This document shows positions 43,820 through 52,658 of a stretch of 64,000 nt of DNA, in pieces; position 1 is the stretch's first letter; the number at the start of each line of letters is the position of its first letter. The stretch is from Gemmatimonadota bacterium (GTDB lineage Bacteria; Latescibacterota; UBA2968; GCA-2709665): NCBI GenBank assembly GCA_028874335.1, contig JAPPJY010000037.1, positions 62,001 through 126,000 on the forward strand. The letters are read 5' to 3'. The translations under genes and the position numbers were made by a program. A model generated the notes under the pieces. It saw nothing but the letters and a program-made list of their open reading frames with translations. It did no database searches and was not told the DNA's origin.

Positions 43820-46800
43820 ATGACCGATAAGGATCTCACGAGACGGGAGTTTTTGCGAGACGCCGGGATGGGGACGGTGGTTCTTGCGACGGGATGCGAT
43901 TCATCGTTTTGGAGACGCGATATGGGAATCGAACGAATCGACTGCTCGAGAGAAAAACGGTATTGGGAAGGAGAACGACCGTTTCCCAGAAGCGTGGCGC
44001 ACTCGCTGTTCTATACCCGGGACCAGATCGAGCGCGCCCGGCGGCGAGTGGAGTCGTACAGCTGGGCGAAGCAGTTCAGGGACGCGCGTCTACGCTGGAT
44101 AGCCCGCTGGGGGATTCTGGAAATGCCGGACGAGGCGATACGCGCGGGTATCTCCGAGCAGGTTAACTTTCCGTTGCCCCGCTGTCCCGTGGACCGTCGC
44201 AAGCGAAGCTGGCGGATCCACTTCTGGGAGTGGTCGCCGAACGATCCCGGCCACGTCAGATGCAAGATTTGCGGGAATGTCTTCCCGGGACCGGAGCATC
44301 AGCCCGTCGGAGAGATCCAAGTCGTTGGCCCGGCAGGCGGGGCCGTCCGATACCGGTATTGGGAGGATGAAGAGGGGATGCGGTATTTTTTCGAAAACAT
44401 GCTGCTGAATTACACGCAGTACCAGGTGGTCCGAATGGCGGATCCGCTGGCGATGGCTTACGTCTTTACGGGAGAGCCGGCGTACGCAGAAAAAGCAGCA
44501 GTGATTCTGGATCGGCTGTCAGAAGTCTACAAGAACTACCCCGTGCACGGCCTGGGCCGGTCTTATCTTCACGCCGACCGGAAGGGATTCTACGAAAACC
44601 ACTTCTACAAGGACCCGCCCTTTCCTTTTGTGTCCGCCCGGATAGGGAATTTCCACGCCAGCCCCTTTTCAGACGCGAGCAACGCGTTCCGGCTCGCCCA
44701 GGTCTACGACCTGATTTCAGCCAGCGGCGCGATCGAGAAACTCTCCGATGCCGTGGGCCGGGACGTGCGCGCTGCAATCGAACGGGACCTGCTGTACGAG
44801 GCGATTCGACACACACTGGAGGTCCCCCATGGTTCCACGAATTACGATGGCGGGAGGATCAACGGGCTGGCGCTCGTGGGACGCGTTATTGACGAGCCGG
44901 ACTTCGTGGCGAAGGGTTACGGGCTGTACCGGACGTTGATCGATAACTGTTACAATTACGACGGGTACTGGCACGAGGATACGGTGAATTATTTCAATAT
45001 GATCACCAGCGGAACGCTGCGCGTGCCTGACGTCATCAGTGGGCCCGGCGGAATCGAAGTCTACGAGGAGATGCCGTTTCTGGAGCGGATCTTTACCGCG
45101 CCGATGGGCTTGTTTATGCCGGACGGACGCACGTTCATGGCCAATGACACGTGGGGGATCAGTACAGGTTTCGCCCGCGTTTCGAGCCGGATTGCATCCA
45201 TGGGCAAATTCGTGGAGGCGGCGGATGAAATCAGGGGTACTTCGCGGATTCCGGTGGCCGACGTGGAATACGCGCTGTTTCGGAGGACTTCGGAAGCGAA
45301 CAGGCGCGTCACGGAGGAGGACCTTCTGGCGCTGGTGCCTTCGAACTATCTGTTGCCTGGTGCGGGTGACGTCATCCTGGGAGTTGGGAGGACCTCAAAA
45401 GCGATCCGTGCGACGTTGTGTTACGGTCCCTGGGGCGGGCACCACCATTACGATACGCTCGCGATGGGCATGGACGTGTTCGGTCTGGAATTGCTGTCGG
45501 ACATCGGATACACCCATACGCGCTACCGGGAGTGGGCAACGACCGTGGGCAGCCACAATACGGTAGTCGTCGACGGGAAGGAACAGACAAGAGACAGCGG
45601 GCGCCTGCTGTGCTACCGTCCCGCTTCCGCCACGCGGGCGGGACTGGTCTGTGTGGAGGCCCCGGGCGCATTCGAGAATACGAAAGTCTATCGCCGAACG
45701 ATGATGCTGGTCCCAACGGGGCCGGAGAGCGGGTACGTGGTGGACCTGTTCGAGGTGAAGGGCGGGGACGTTCACGACTATCTGCTGCACGGATCGGCCG
45801 ATTTCGATCAGGCGATTTCGGTGGCGCCCGACCTGAGCCCGGCTAAAGGCGAGATGATATTGACCGGGGACGGGACCCGCGGCGCGCTGTACGGGTATTT
45901 TCGTCGCACACGGGGGACGGACGTATCCGAAGACTTCGAGGTCCGGTTCGAAGGCGAGGGCACGTTCGTCGATGTCAGGTTCGTCGGCGTCCAGGCGGGT
46001 CGATTACTGGTTAGCGACGCGCCGTCCATCCGCCGGACGCAGGAGGATGACGGCAAGCTCGACGATTTCTGGCTTCGTACGGTCTGTTTGCGTCGCAGGC
46101 GCGAATCCAGCCTGTTCGTGTCGGTCATCGAAGCGCATACCGGTGAGGGGTTCGTCAAAGATGCAAAAGTCGTCGCGCGGGACGGTTCCGGTGTGGTGCT
46201 GCAAGTGGATGAAACCGGCAGGAAACGGACAATTGCAATAGATCCCGAGGGAGAGGGGCTGGCCACAACCCTGCCCGATGGAAGACGCCTCGACCTCAGG
46301 GGACGGGCCGGCGTGTCGAGCGAGTCCTCGTCGGACGTCGACCTCGACGTGATTGACGGATCGTCATTGCGGGTGGGCGAAGCGGTGGTTCAGCGGATTC
46401 GCGACTACGAGGGGACAGTGACCGGGCTGGATGGAGACATTTCAGGAGAACCGGGGCGCAGTGAACTCGTGCTGGACGTTGCACTGCCGGACGACGGATC
46501 GCTGGACGGCAAAGTCGTTTACGTCCGCCATCCGTCAGGACTCGAAACGGTATACCTCGTGAATCGAATCGAGGGTGAGGCCGGCGGCAGCCGCGTATTC
46601 CTCGCGGATATGCCCAGGTTCATCAGGGGCAGGGGTGCGGTGACATCCGGAAGGAGATCCAGGTTCGACAGCGACGTCGATCACCCGAAAGAAGGTGCAT
46701 ATCCGGGATGCCGGCTACGGATCGGAGACCGCGTATTCACGATTCGAAGAGTTCGACGTCGCACGACATTTATAGTTGAGGAAACGTTTGATTTTTCGAA

Positions 46801-46867
46801 GGTTATCGGCGAATCATTCGAAGTGTTTTCCACGGCCGTCGGCGATCGCGTCAGAATCGTGGTTTAG
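43820..46867 (+). CDS. Heparinase II/III-like Tat lipoprotein
   Basis: The product has 1015 residues. ATG 43820, with CGGAG upstream, gives a Tat signal (TRREFLRDAG) that ends in a lipobox (VLATGC, Cys26); the longer frame upstream is not conserved. The toroid region has LLNYTQYQVVRMADPLAMAYVFTGEPAYAEKA. The beta domain has CYGPWGGHHHYDTLAMGMDVFGLELLSDIGYTHTRY and VGSHNTVVVDGKEQ, which are heparinase II/III features. Cys122, 148 and 151 form an incomplete version of the Cys4 motif. A C-terminal stretch after about residue 850 is extra beta sequence. It is expected on the outside of the membrane, acting on uronate glycans. The BlaI operator lies in the shared upstream region, but on the far side. 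Confidence 0.82.
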   Translation: MTDKDLTRREFLRDAGMGTVVLATGCDSSFWRRDMGIERIDCSREKRYWEGERPFPRSVAHSLFYTRDQIERARRRVESYSWAKQFRDARLRWIARWGILEMPDEAIRAGISEQVNFPLPRCPVDRRKRSWRIHFWEWSPNDPGHVRCKICGNVFPGPEHQPVGEIQVVGPAGGAVRYRYWEDEEGMRYFFENMLLNYTQYQVVRMADPLAMAYVFTGEPAYAEKAAVILDRLSEVYKNYPVHGLGRSYLHADRKGFYENHFYKDPPFPFVSARIGNFHASPFSDASNAFRLAQVYDLISASGAIEKLSDAVGRDVRAAIERDLLYEAIRHTLEVPHGSTNYDGGRINGLALVGRVIDEPDFVAKGYGLYRTLIDNCYNYDGYWHEDTVNYFNMITSGTLRVPDVISGPGGIEVYEEMPFLERIFTAPMGLFMPDGRTFMANDTWGISTGFARVSSRIASMGKFVEAADEIRGTSRIPVADVEYALFRRTSEANRRVTEEDLLALVPSNYLLPGAGDVILGVGRTSKAIRATLCYGPWGGHHHYDTLAMGMDVFGLELLSDIGYTHTRYREWATTVGSHNTVVVDGKEQTRDSGRLLCYRPASATRAGLVCVEAPGAFENTKVYRRTMMLVPTGPESGYVVDLFEVKGGDVHDYLLHGSADFDQAISVAPDLSPAKGEMILTGDGTRGALYGYFRRTRGTDVSEDFEVRFEGEGTFVDVRFVGVQAGRLLVSDAPSIRRTQEDDGKLDDFWLRTVCLRRRRESSLFVSVIEAHTGEGFVKDAKVVARDGSGVVLQVDETGRKRTIAIDPEGEGLATTLPDGRRLDLRGRAGVSSESSSDVDLDVIDGSSLRVGEAVVQRIRDYEGTVTGLDGDISGEPGRSELVLDVALPDDGSLDGKVVYVRHPSGLETVYLVNRIEGEAGGSRVFLADMPRFIRGRGAVTSGRRSRFDSDVDHPKEGAYPGCRLRIGDRVFTIRRVRRRTTFIVEETFDFSKVIGESFEVFSTAVGDRVRIVV

Positions 46868-46940
46868 CCCCAATTCCGCAAATGCCGCAACGCGGCACCG
46901 CGACGAAACCTTTCGAAACGGGCCGAAATGGTCGTCATGA

Positions 46941-47062
46941 AGGACATTTTTTCCGTTCACGTACAGTGTCCTGGTGTATCCTGGTAATCAGCAGTCTAAT
47001 CGCCTTTATTAACTCGCACATATTCGAATTAACCTCCCCGAAAAATGATGAATCAAGGTTGG
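46941..47062. repeat. 122-bp dispersed intergenic repeat, copy B
   Basis: This is the second copy of the block at 10189-10310, in the same orientation and of equal length, with about 14 differences. It lies between the convergent heparinase-like and RraA-like genes. Its last ten bases form the final codons and stop of the RraA-like gene, so the repeat has supplied, or has become part of, a gene end. Confidence 0.75.
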
Positions 47063-47790
47063 CTTTCTTCTTCCTCATCGGCGTAGGCATGGCCGCCAAG
47101 GATCGCCCGGACTTCCGCGGCGGAACCGGCATTCAGCAGGTCCCCCATTCGCTCCTCCTCTTCCTTCTGCAGCGCACGCACGTTGTTGAGTACCGCATCC
47201 AGTTTGTCGGCGGGGAACTTGCATGCGCCGTTCTCGTCCATATGGACGATTTCGCCGGGCGCCACGTCCATCCCGCCTACGGAGACCGGCACATTCACGG
47301 CGTGTACGGCCATTCCGCCGTGGCCGGCGGTGACGCCGCTGAGCATGTATTGGAATTTCATTGGACGGATCTCGTCGATGTCCCTGGACGGACCGTTGGA
47401 GATGGCGCCCACGCACCCGACAGCCTTCATTGCAGAGGTCATGTTTCCGCCGGCCAGACCGACCTTGGCCGCGAGTTCGGGCGGGAATTTCTGCTGGAAG
47501 ACAAGAACGGTCGGTTTCGGAGACGCGTCCAGTGCGTCGATCACGTCCAGAAACGACAGAGAGTCGTAGTCGGGGTCCGGCAGCCCGAAGACGCACGTCA
47601 CCGCGTAACCTACCGTGCGGCCCAGTTCGGGATACATACAACGGATGGACTGGTCCGTGTACCAGTTTTCCGTCCACGGATTGTAGAGGCTCAGGCAGAG
47701 CGGGTTGCCGGGATAGGTGGCCACCACGTTCGTGATCGAGGGGGTGTCGAAATTTTTCAGTTCTTCCAGCATCTCCTGTGAGTCAGCCAT
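47053..47790 (-). CDS. RraA-like / HMG aldolase-type family protein
   Basis: The product has 245 residues; ATG 47790 follows GAAGGAGGAAACG. LAGGNMTSAMKAVGCVGAISNGPSRDIDEI carries the family motif, with the Gly-Gly-x-x loop (114-117) and Arg136-Asp137 that bind metal and pyruvate in 4-hydroxy-4-methyl-2-oxoglutarate aldolases. The same fold gives RraA, an RNase E inhibitor, which lacks the enzymatic role. In a catabolic or biosynthetic cassette the aldolase/decarboxylase role is more plausible. It is the last gene of the minus-strand cassette from 53954, and its end lies in repeat copy B. The C-terminus is rich in Glu. Confidence 0.8.
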   Translation of the reverse strand: MADSQEMLEELKNFDTPSITNVVATYPGNPLCLSLYNPWTENWYTDQSIRCMYPELGRTVGYAVTCVFGLPDPDYDSLSFLDVIDALDASPKPTVLVFQQKFPPELAAKVGLAGGNMTSAMKAVGCVGAISNGPSRDIDEIRPMKFQYMLSGVTAGHGGMAVHAVNVPVSVGGMDVAPGEIVHMDENGACKFPADKLDAVLNNVRALQKEEEERMGDLLNAGSAAEVRAILGGHAYADEEEESQP

Positions 47791-47850
47791 CGTTTCCTCC
47801 TTCGTTTCTTGAATGGGACCAAGGAAGTCGCGGCAGTGCATTTCTGCCTG

Positions 47851-48687
47851 TCACGTGGAGTCGGTTTTTCCCTGCGGTACTCGAGGCAGGAGTTGCTGCG
47901 GCTGTACGATGCGGCGTCGCTGAGACGTGAGTCTTTGGAGGAGTTCCGGTGACGGCTGATAGCCGTGGCGGAAGTTTCCCCATGAAGGTCCGTAGCGGTA
48001 GACGACCACGCGCCGGATGCCCGGGTTGGACCGCCGGGCGGAGCCGTGTGAGATGCCGTCCACAAACAGAAGCGCATCTCCCGCGGCCATGTGGATCTCG
48101 ACGGCGCCTTCGATGCCTTCGACAGTGGCATTTCTGGCCATCCGGTGCCTGTCGAAGTGCGGGTGTTTGAAGTTGGCCTTATGGCTTCCCGGAATCACCA
48201 TGGTGCCCCCGTCGCCGGGTCCGATGTCGGTCAGCGCCATAAGGATGTTGATCTGGCCGCACATAAAACGCCCGCCATGGTATCGAAACTGATTTCGCAA
48301 AATGGGTGGAAATCCGCCGGAATGCAGCCCGATGGCTTCGCCGGGCTCGCGAAAGTTGGCGAAATTCTCGTCGATGAACAGAGGACCGTGGTGGTAGTCG
48401 AAACTGCCCTCACCTCCCACAAAGCGCTTCACCGTTTCGAACCAGGAATGATGGTCGATCAGGTTCTCGAAGGGCGCCCCGGCTTCATAAATCTGCTGAA
48501 GGTTCAGTCCGGAAGTGTCGTCACCGTATGTGTGGGCATGAACGTGACCGTACCATTCCCCAGGCGCGAGTGGGGGAATCTCATCCAGGCAGGCATTGAG
48601 TTCGCCAACCTCCTCGTTGGAGAGTGCATTCTCGAGATGTATATAACCGCGAAGGTCGAACAGGTACGTTTCAAGGTCCGTATCCAT
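47851..48687 (-). CDS. PhyH-family Fe/2-oxoglutarate enzyme with HSG in place of HxD
   Basis: The product has 278 residues from ATG 48687, with TAGGGAC upstream. PhyH features are DLRGYIHLENALSNEEVGEL, SFDYHHGPLFIDENF and GGTMVIPGSHKANFKHP. The metal site is predicted as His122 (IGLHSGGFPP) with distal His214 (DGISHGSARRS) and Arg225 or Arg226 for 2-oxoglutarate. The Asp of HxD is Gly124. It shares the HxGG(F/P) layout with the protein at 29194. The gap to the RraA-like gene is 60 bp and to the methyltransferase 60 bp, consistent with one transcript. Confidence 0.82.
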   Translation of the reverse strand: MDTDLETYLFDLRGYIHLENALSNEEVGELNACLDEIPPLAPGEWYGHVHAHTYGDDTSGLNLQQIYEAGAPFENLIDHHSWFETVKRFVGGEGSFDYHHGPLFIDENFANFREPGEAIGLHSGGFPPILRNQFRYHGGRFMCGQINILMALTDIGPGDGGTMVIPGSHKANFKHPHFDRHRMARNATVEGIEGAVEIHMAAGDALLFVDGISHGSARRSNPGIRRVVVYRYGPSWGNFRHGYQPSPELLQRLTSQRRRIVQPQQLLPRVPQGKTDST

Positions 48688-48747
48688 GAATGTCCCTATA
48701 GGCTGATGCGAAGCCAGTCTTCGGTCGTTTCGCCGGCGTCGAATGAA

Positions 48748-49740
48748 TCACGTTTTCCGTGCGGTGATCATGCTCGAGCCGTTCCGTTGTCTGACACGGC
48801 GCACATCCGCGAATCCCGCTTGAATCAGCCAGTTTCGGTACTCGCTTTCCGTGTAGGCGCGCCCCCCGCGATAGATGTTGAGGAAGACGATGTTGAACAG
48901 TGCGGCCTCCCGAGGTGTGCAGCGGCAGTCGTCCAGGATGCCGTTGCCGAGGATGTAAACGGCGCCTCCGGGTCGAAGGGCGGCGGTTACGTGCGAGAGG
49001 GCCACAACTGCCTGGTCCGGGGGAAGTGTCTGGATAAAGGCTTTGACCACAGCCGCGTCGAATTCGCCAGGTACGGGTTTTCGGGTGACGTCCAGCGCAA
49101 GGGTCCGGATCCGTTCGGCAAGGTCTGCTTTCTGGATGAATTGACTCGCAACGGGGATGACTTCCGGCAGATCGAGCACAGTTGCGTGAAAGTTGGAACT
49201 GCCCTGGACAAAACCGATGGACAGGCCACCGGAACCTCCGCCTACGTCTAACAGGCGCGTGCAGGATGACGTGTCGAAATGCTCCACCAGTTGCCGGCCG
49301 GCTGCCAGCGACTCGTCGTGGAGTCCGCGAAAGAAGGCGAACAACTGACCAGCGGGTATGCCGGCAAAGCTGTGTTCAGCCTGGGGCTGGCCGAGCCGGA
49401 TCGAGTCGGCGGTCCTGAGGGTTGCCGACCACAGGTCGGAGAGCAGGTGGTGGAGGTTGCCGACGTATTCGGGGCTGGACGCAACCAGATATCGTCGTGC
49501 CTCGCCGCCGTTGACAAAGCGATTGTCTTCAACGTGCAGCAGGCCGGCTGCCGCCAGCGCGTAAAGCAGCGGGGAGAGAAGGTCGGTCGATACCCCGATC
49601 TTTTCTGCAACCTGCCGTGCATCCAGCGGGCCGTCGGACAGGGGCGTGAAGACGTCAAGCTGCATTCCGGCCAGAAGTGCAAACGAAGCATAGGCATTCT
49701 GAATCAGCCCTGAAATGGTTTCTGATGCAGGGTGTTCCAT
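48748..49740 (-). CDS. SAM-dependent O-methyltransferase-like protein
   Basis: The product has 330 residues. An N-terminal winged-helix dimerisation domain (residues 10-95: LLAGMQLDVFTPLSDGPLDARQVAEKIG) precedes a Rossmann SAM domain with LLDVGGGSGGLSIGF (163-177), VLDLPEVIP and PGGAVYILGNGILDD. This is the layout of plant-type and ASMT-like small-molecule O-methyltransferases common in natural-product pathways. It begins 9 bp after the PhyH gene at 49750 ends, so co-translation is likely. It probably methylates a hydroxyl or carboxyl on the product of the neighbouring enzymes; substrate unknown. Confidence 0.85.
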   Translation of the reverse strand: MEHPASETISGLIQNAYASFALLAGMQLDVFTPLSDGPLDARQVAEKIGVSTDLLSPLLYALAAAGLLHVEDNRFVNGGEARRYLVASSPEYVGNLHHLLSDLWSATLRTADSIRLGQPQAEHSFAGIPAGQLFAFFRGLHDESLAAGRQLVEHFDTSSCTRLLDVGGGSGGLSIGFVQGSSNFHATVLDLPEVIPVASQFIQKADLAERIRTLALDVTRKPVPGEFDAAVVKAFIQTLPPDQAVVALSHVTAALRPGGAVYILGNGILDDCRCTPREAALFNIVFLNIYRGGRAYTESEYRNWLIQAGFADVRRVRQRNGSSMITARKT

Positions 49741-49749
49741 TGGACGTCT

Positions 49750-50613
49750 TTAACGTTCGATTCGCACGTTTCCATTATCATCCACGGCAAGGAACGGAAC
49801 TTCGCCACCGTGGTTGGAGCATGGCCCGAACATGACCGCACGCTGCTCGTCAGTCATATCCGCCACGACGTCCTCGCCCCAGTAGATTTCTGGGGGCGCG
49901 AGTTCCTTGGCCGGGCCGCCCCGAACGGAGGACCTGGACGCGTATTTGTACAACACCGAGCGACGGGGACGATTGCTCTGCCAGGGACGTGTGCCATGGG
50001 TCTGCGCGCCGTCCATGAAAAAGAGGACGTCGCCTGCGCGCATGGCCGGCTGAACGACGGTACCCATATCGTCGTCGCAGGTACGGACCCCCGATGGCAT
50101 CGAATATCCGGTTTTGTGGCTGCCGGGGACGCAGACGAATCCGCCGTCACCGGGGTTCACGTCGGCGAGTTGCCAGCTCACCGTGACACCCCCGCAGTAG
50201 GATTGACCGTTCTGATGGTTGTAGGCTACGTGCGGCCTGTGCGGTTCGCCGGCGCCGTGCATGGTCAGGCCTTCGGTGCCCTTGACGCCGGATATCAGCA
50301 ACGGGCCGTGATCCAGTCGAAAACCGGTACCGCACATCACGTTCAGTCGCAGGACGACGGCGGGGTGGACCAGCATCTGCCGAAACGGTTCGCAGTGGGG
50401 GCGTTCCAGTTGCAGCAGGTCGTGCATGGTGGGCCGGCCCGTGCCCCGAAGCGCGTGCGAGTCGCGCGCTCCCAGATTGTCTTCGGCGATACGTATCAGG
50501 TCCCGGTGCAGGTCGATCGCTTCGTTCGCAGCGGCGATCTGATCCGGATTCAGTACGTTCCTTACAACGATATAACCTGTCAGATCCCAGAAGTAGCGTT
50601 CTTTTGCATCCAT
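49750..50613 (-). CDS. PhyH-family Fe/2-oxoglutarate enzyme with HGA in place of HxD
   Basis: The product has 287 residues. ATG 50613 lies five bases after TTGGAGAA; a TTG at 50625 is the alternative. Conserved segments are YFWDLTGYIVVRNVLNPDQI, FRLDHGPLLISG, LTMHGAGEP, YNHQNGQSYCGGVTVSWQLADVNPGDGGFVCVPGSHKTGYS. The metal site is predicted as His119, distal His206 (AQTHGTRPW) and Arg217 or Arg218 (RRSVLYKYAS). Ala121 stands where Asp is expected. It is about half identical by eye with the neighbour at 50655, so the two are tandem duplicates. Substrate unknown. Confidence 0.85.
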   Translation of the reverse strand: MDAKERYFWDLTGYIVVRNVLNPDQIAAANEAIDLHRDLIRIAEDNLGARDSHALRGTGRPTMHDLLQLERPHCEPFRQMLVHPAVVLRLNVMCGTGFRLDHGPLLISGVKGTEGLTMHGAGEPHRPHVAYNHQNGQSYCGGVTVSWQLADVNPGDGGFVCVPGSHKTGYSMPSGVRTCDDDMGTVVQPAMRAGDVLFFMDGAQTHGTRPWQSNRPRRSVLYKYASRSSVRGGPAKELAPPEIYWGEDVVADMTDEQRAVMFGPCSNHGGEVPFLAVDDNGNVRIER

Positions 50614-50654
50614 CGCGTTCTCCAACGGAGATCCGTGGCGTTTTACGTGGTCGC

Positions 50655-51530
50655 TCAGGCGATCGAGGTCTTACGGCCGTCGGATACGAGCCGCGGAAAA
50701 TCATTGCCGGTATGGACGCCCGGTCCGTAGAGAACGGCTCTTTGTTCCGGGCTGAGGTTCCGGACCCAGTCTCCCCAACGGGACTCCGGCGCAAAATGGC
50801 GTCCCGTTGCGCGGGCGGCGGCACGTGAGGCATATTTGTACAGTACGGAACGGCGTTCGTGCGCGCCCTTCCACGGCAGGGTACCGTGCGTGGCGGACTC
50901 GGCAAAAAACAGTACATCGCCCGCTTTCATCACAGGCTGCACAACAAGGTCCATGTGATCTTCAACGGACCGCAGGCCCGCGGGGGTGGGCTCCCGCGTT
51001 TTGTGGCTTCCGGGGACGATGCAGAAGCCGCCGTCGCCTTCGTTGACATCCGCCAGTTGCCAGGCAACCGTGACGCCCCGGCAGTACATCCTTCCGTTCT
51101 GCTGGTGGTACCATACGGAAGGACCGAACGGTTCGCCCGCGCCGTGCAGCTGGTGGCCCTCGGCTCCGGCTTCGGCGCCGATCAACAGGGGGCCATGGTC
51201 CAGCCGGAAGCCCTTCCCGGACGTCTCATTCAGGCGTGAGACCACAACGGGATGGACGAGCAGCCGGCGGAACGGCTCCCTGTAAGGCGGGGGCCAGCCC
51301 AGCATTCCCGTGAGTTCCTTTCGTCCCTGTGCGCCTTTCAGGGCGGATGATCCGCCCGCGAGGCCGCCTGTTTCGACGGAACGGGTGGAGACGCGTTCGG
51401 CGAAGTGGTCGATGGCGGCATTGCATTCCGCGACCTCGTCGCAAGTGAGCGCGTTGCGTACAACCAGGTATCCGCTCAGGTCGAAGAAATACCGCTCCTC
51501 AGCCGACATTTCGTATCTGTTGTCGCCCAT
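50655..51530 (-). CDS. PhyH-family Fe/2-oxoglutarate enzyme with HGA in place of HxD (tandem paralogue)
   Basis: The product has 291 residues, with ATG 51530 after CCGGAGGAACG. Conserved segments are YFFDLSGYLVVRNALTCDEV, FRLDHGPLLIG, HQLHGAGEPFGP, YHQQNGRMYCRGVTVAWQLADVNEGDGGFCIVPGSHKT. Predicted site: His129, distal His215 (SATHGTLPW), Arg226 or Arg227 (RRSVLYKYAS). Ala131 replaces Asp. The 41-bp gap to its duplicate and the 35-bp gap to the dehydrogenase upstream fit a single operon. Confidence 0.85.
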   Translation of the reverse strand: MGDNRYEMSAEERYFFDLSGYLVVRNALTCDEVAECNAAIDHFAERVSTRSVETGGLAGGSSALKGAQGRKELTGMLGWPPPYREPFRRLLVHPVVVSRLNETSGKGFRLDHGPLLIGAEAGAEGHQLHGAGEPFGPSVWYHQQNGRMYCRGVTVAWQLADVNEGDGGFCIVPGSHKTREPTPAGLRSVEDHMDLVVQPVMKAGDVLFFAESATHGTLPWKGAHERRSVLYKYASRAAARATGRHFAPESRWGDWVRNLSPEQRAVLYGPGVHTGNDFPRLVSDGRKTSIA

Positions 51531-51565
51531 CGTTCCTCCGGAATCAACGATAACCGGTCGTTGGT

Positions 51566-52564
51566 CTACACCGGAGCCCTGGCTCCCGGCCTCTGACGGC
51601 GCGTCTCCTGCTCCGCCTCCCAGTCCGCCATCACCTCCGCGGTCCGGCGCAGGAGTTGCTCGTCCTTCGCAGTACGGACCGAATGCGGGTCTCTGCCCGT
51701 CCAGTCATAGTAGCCTCTTTCCCGCTCCAGGCCCGTTGCGCCTGTGGCGACCATATTCTGAAGATACGCAAGCGGTTGCTCCCACCCGCCCAGGGTCTTC
51801 CACAGGTGCGAGGCAACGCGGACGTGCATGGACAGGCCGTTGATGTCGCGTTGCTCCAGTGGCCCCGCAGTGGTGAACCTGGGCGCGAGCCCCAGACGGA
51901 AGGCGGCGTCGATGTCCTCGGCCGAGGCGACGCCTGACGCCAGCAGGTCGACGGCCTCGCGGATGAGGGCGTGCTGAAGACGGTTGACGAGGAATCCGGG
52001 TACGTCCTTGTTCACGCGAAGTGGGAAATAGTCCAGCCTCTGCCAAATTCCGGTGATGCGGTCCATCGTCTCGTTCGAGGTCTGTTGGCCGCGGACGATC
52101 TCGGCGACGGGTACGATGTGGGCAGGCTGGACAAAGTGAGAGCCGGCAATGCGGTCGGCGTGCCGGGCTCTTTCCGCGAGTCTGGAAATGGGCAGCCCGG
52201 ACGTGTTGCTTACCAGGGGAGCATCCGTTGCCGCGAGGGCATCCAGGCGATGGAAGAGCGCTTGTTTCGATTCCAGGTCTTCCGTGATGGATTCCACGAC
52301 AAAGACAGATTCGTAAACTGCGGCCTCGAGGTCCGTGGTGGTGTGGATGCGGTTGAGTACGGCGTCTGGAGACTCACCTCCAAGCCGGTCGTGCCGTCCG
52401 AGATCCTCGGCGTACCGCTCAAGATTTCTCCGTGCCTTTTCCAGGCTTTCCGACCGCCGGCTGATCAGCCAGGTTTCTCTGCTTCCGAGCGCCAGAACCA
52501 GGGCGATCTGACCGCCCATCAGACCGGCTCCAACAACGGTGGACTTGCCCAGGAAAAGGTCCAT
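51566..52564 (-). CDS. 3-hydroxyacyl-CoA dehydrogenase-like protein
   Basis: The product has 332 residues from ATG 52564; the frame runs further upstream, but the NAD-binding strand VVGAGLMGGQIALVLALGSRE starts only here. No strong ribosome-binding site is seen. GSHFVQPAHIVPVAEIV contains the catalytic His143 and Glu of the 3-hydroxyacyl-CoA dehydrogenase family (Asn120 in SNTSGLPI is also conserved), and DVPGFLVNRLQHALIREAVDLLASG is the C-terminal dimer domain. Besides fatty-acid beta-oxidation, this fold serves in L-gulonate and carnitine dehydrogenases. In this cassette an unusual hydroxy-acid substrate is plausible. Confidence 0.87.
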   Translation of the reverse strand: MDLFLGKSTVVGAGLMGGQIALVLALGSRETWLISRRSESLEKARRNLERYAEDLGRHDRLGGESPDAVLNRIHTTTDLEAAVYESVFVVESITEDLESKQALFHRLDALAATDAPLVSNTSGLPISRLAERARHADRIAGSHFVQPAHIVPVAEIVRGQQTSNETMDRITGIWQRLDYFPLRVNKDVPGFLVNRLQHALIREAVDLLASGVASAEDIDAAFRLGLAPRFTTAGPLEQRDINGLSMHVRVASHLWKTLGGWEQPLAYLQNMVATGATGLERERGYYDWTGRDPHSVRTAKDEQLLRRTAEVMADWEAEQETRRQRPGARAPV

Positions 52565-52658
52565 ATATTGGAATCGTGATTGAAGGTGGACGTGAGTTGC
52601 AGGGAGAATCCATCCGTGAAACGCCGACAGGCGCGACACGGCCTTGCTCCCGCCAGGT

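Noticed and set aside
48091..49251. 386-residue plus-strand frame over a PhyH gene and the methyltransferase
   Set aside because: It spans two well-supported minus-strand genes and their spacer and has no conserved motif.
49750..51530. Ordinary phytanoyl-CoA or ectoine hydroxylase roles for the PhyH genes
   Set aside because: The WHQD-type motif of those enzymes is missing, and no ectoine or fatty-acid alpha-oxidation genes are adjacent.
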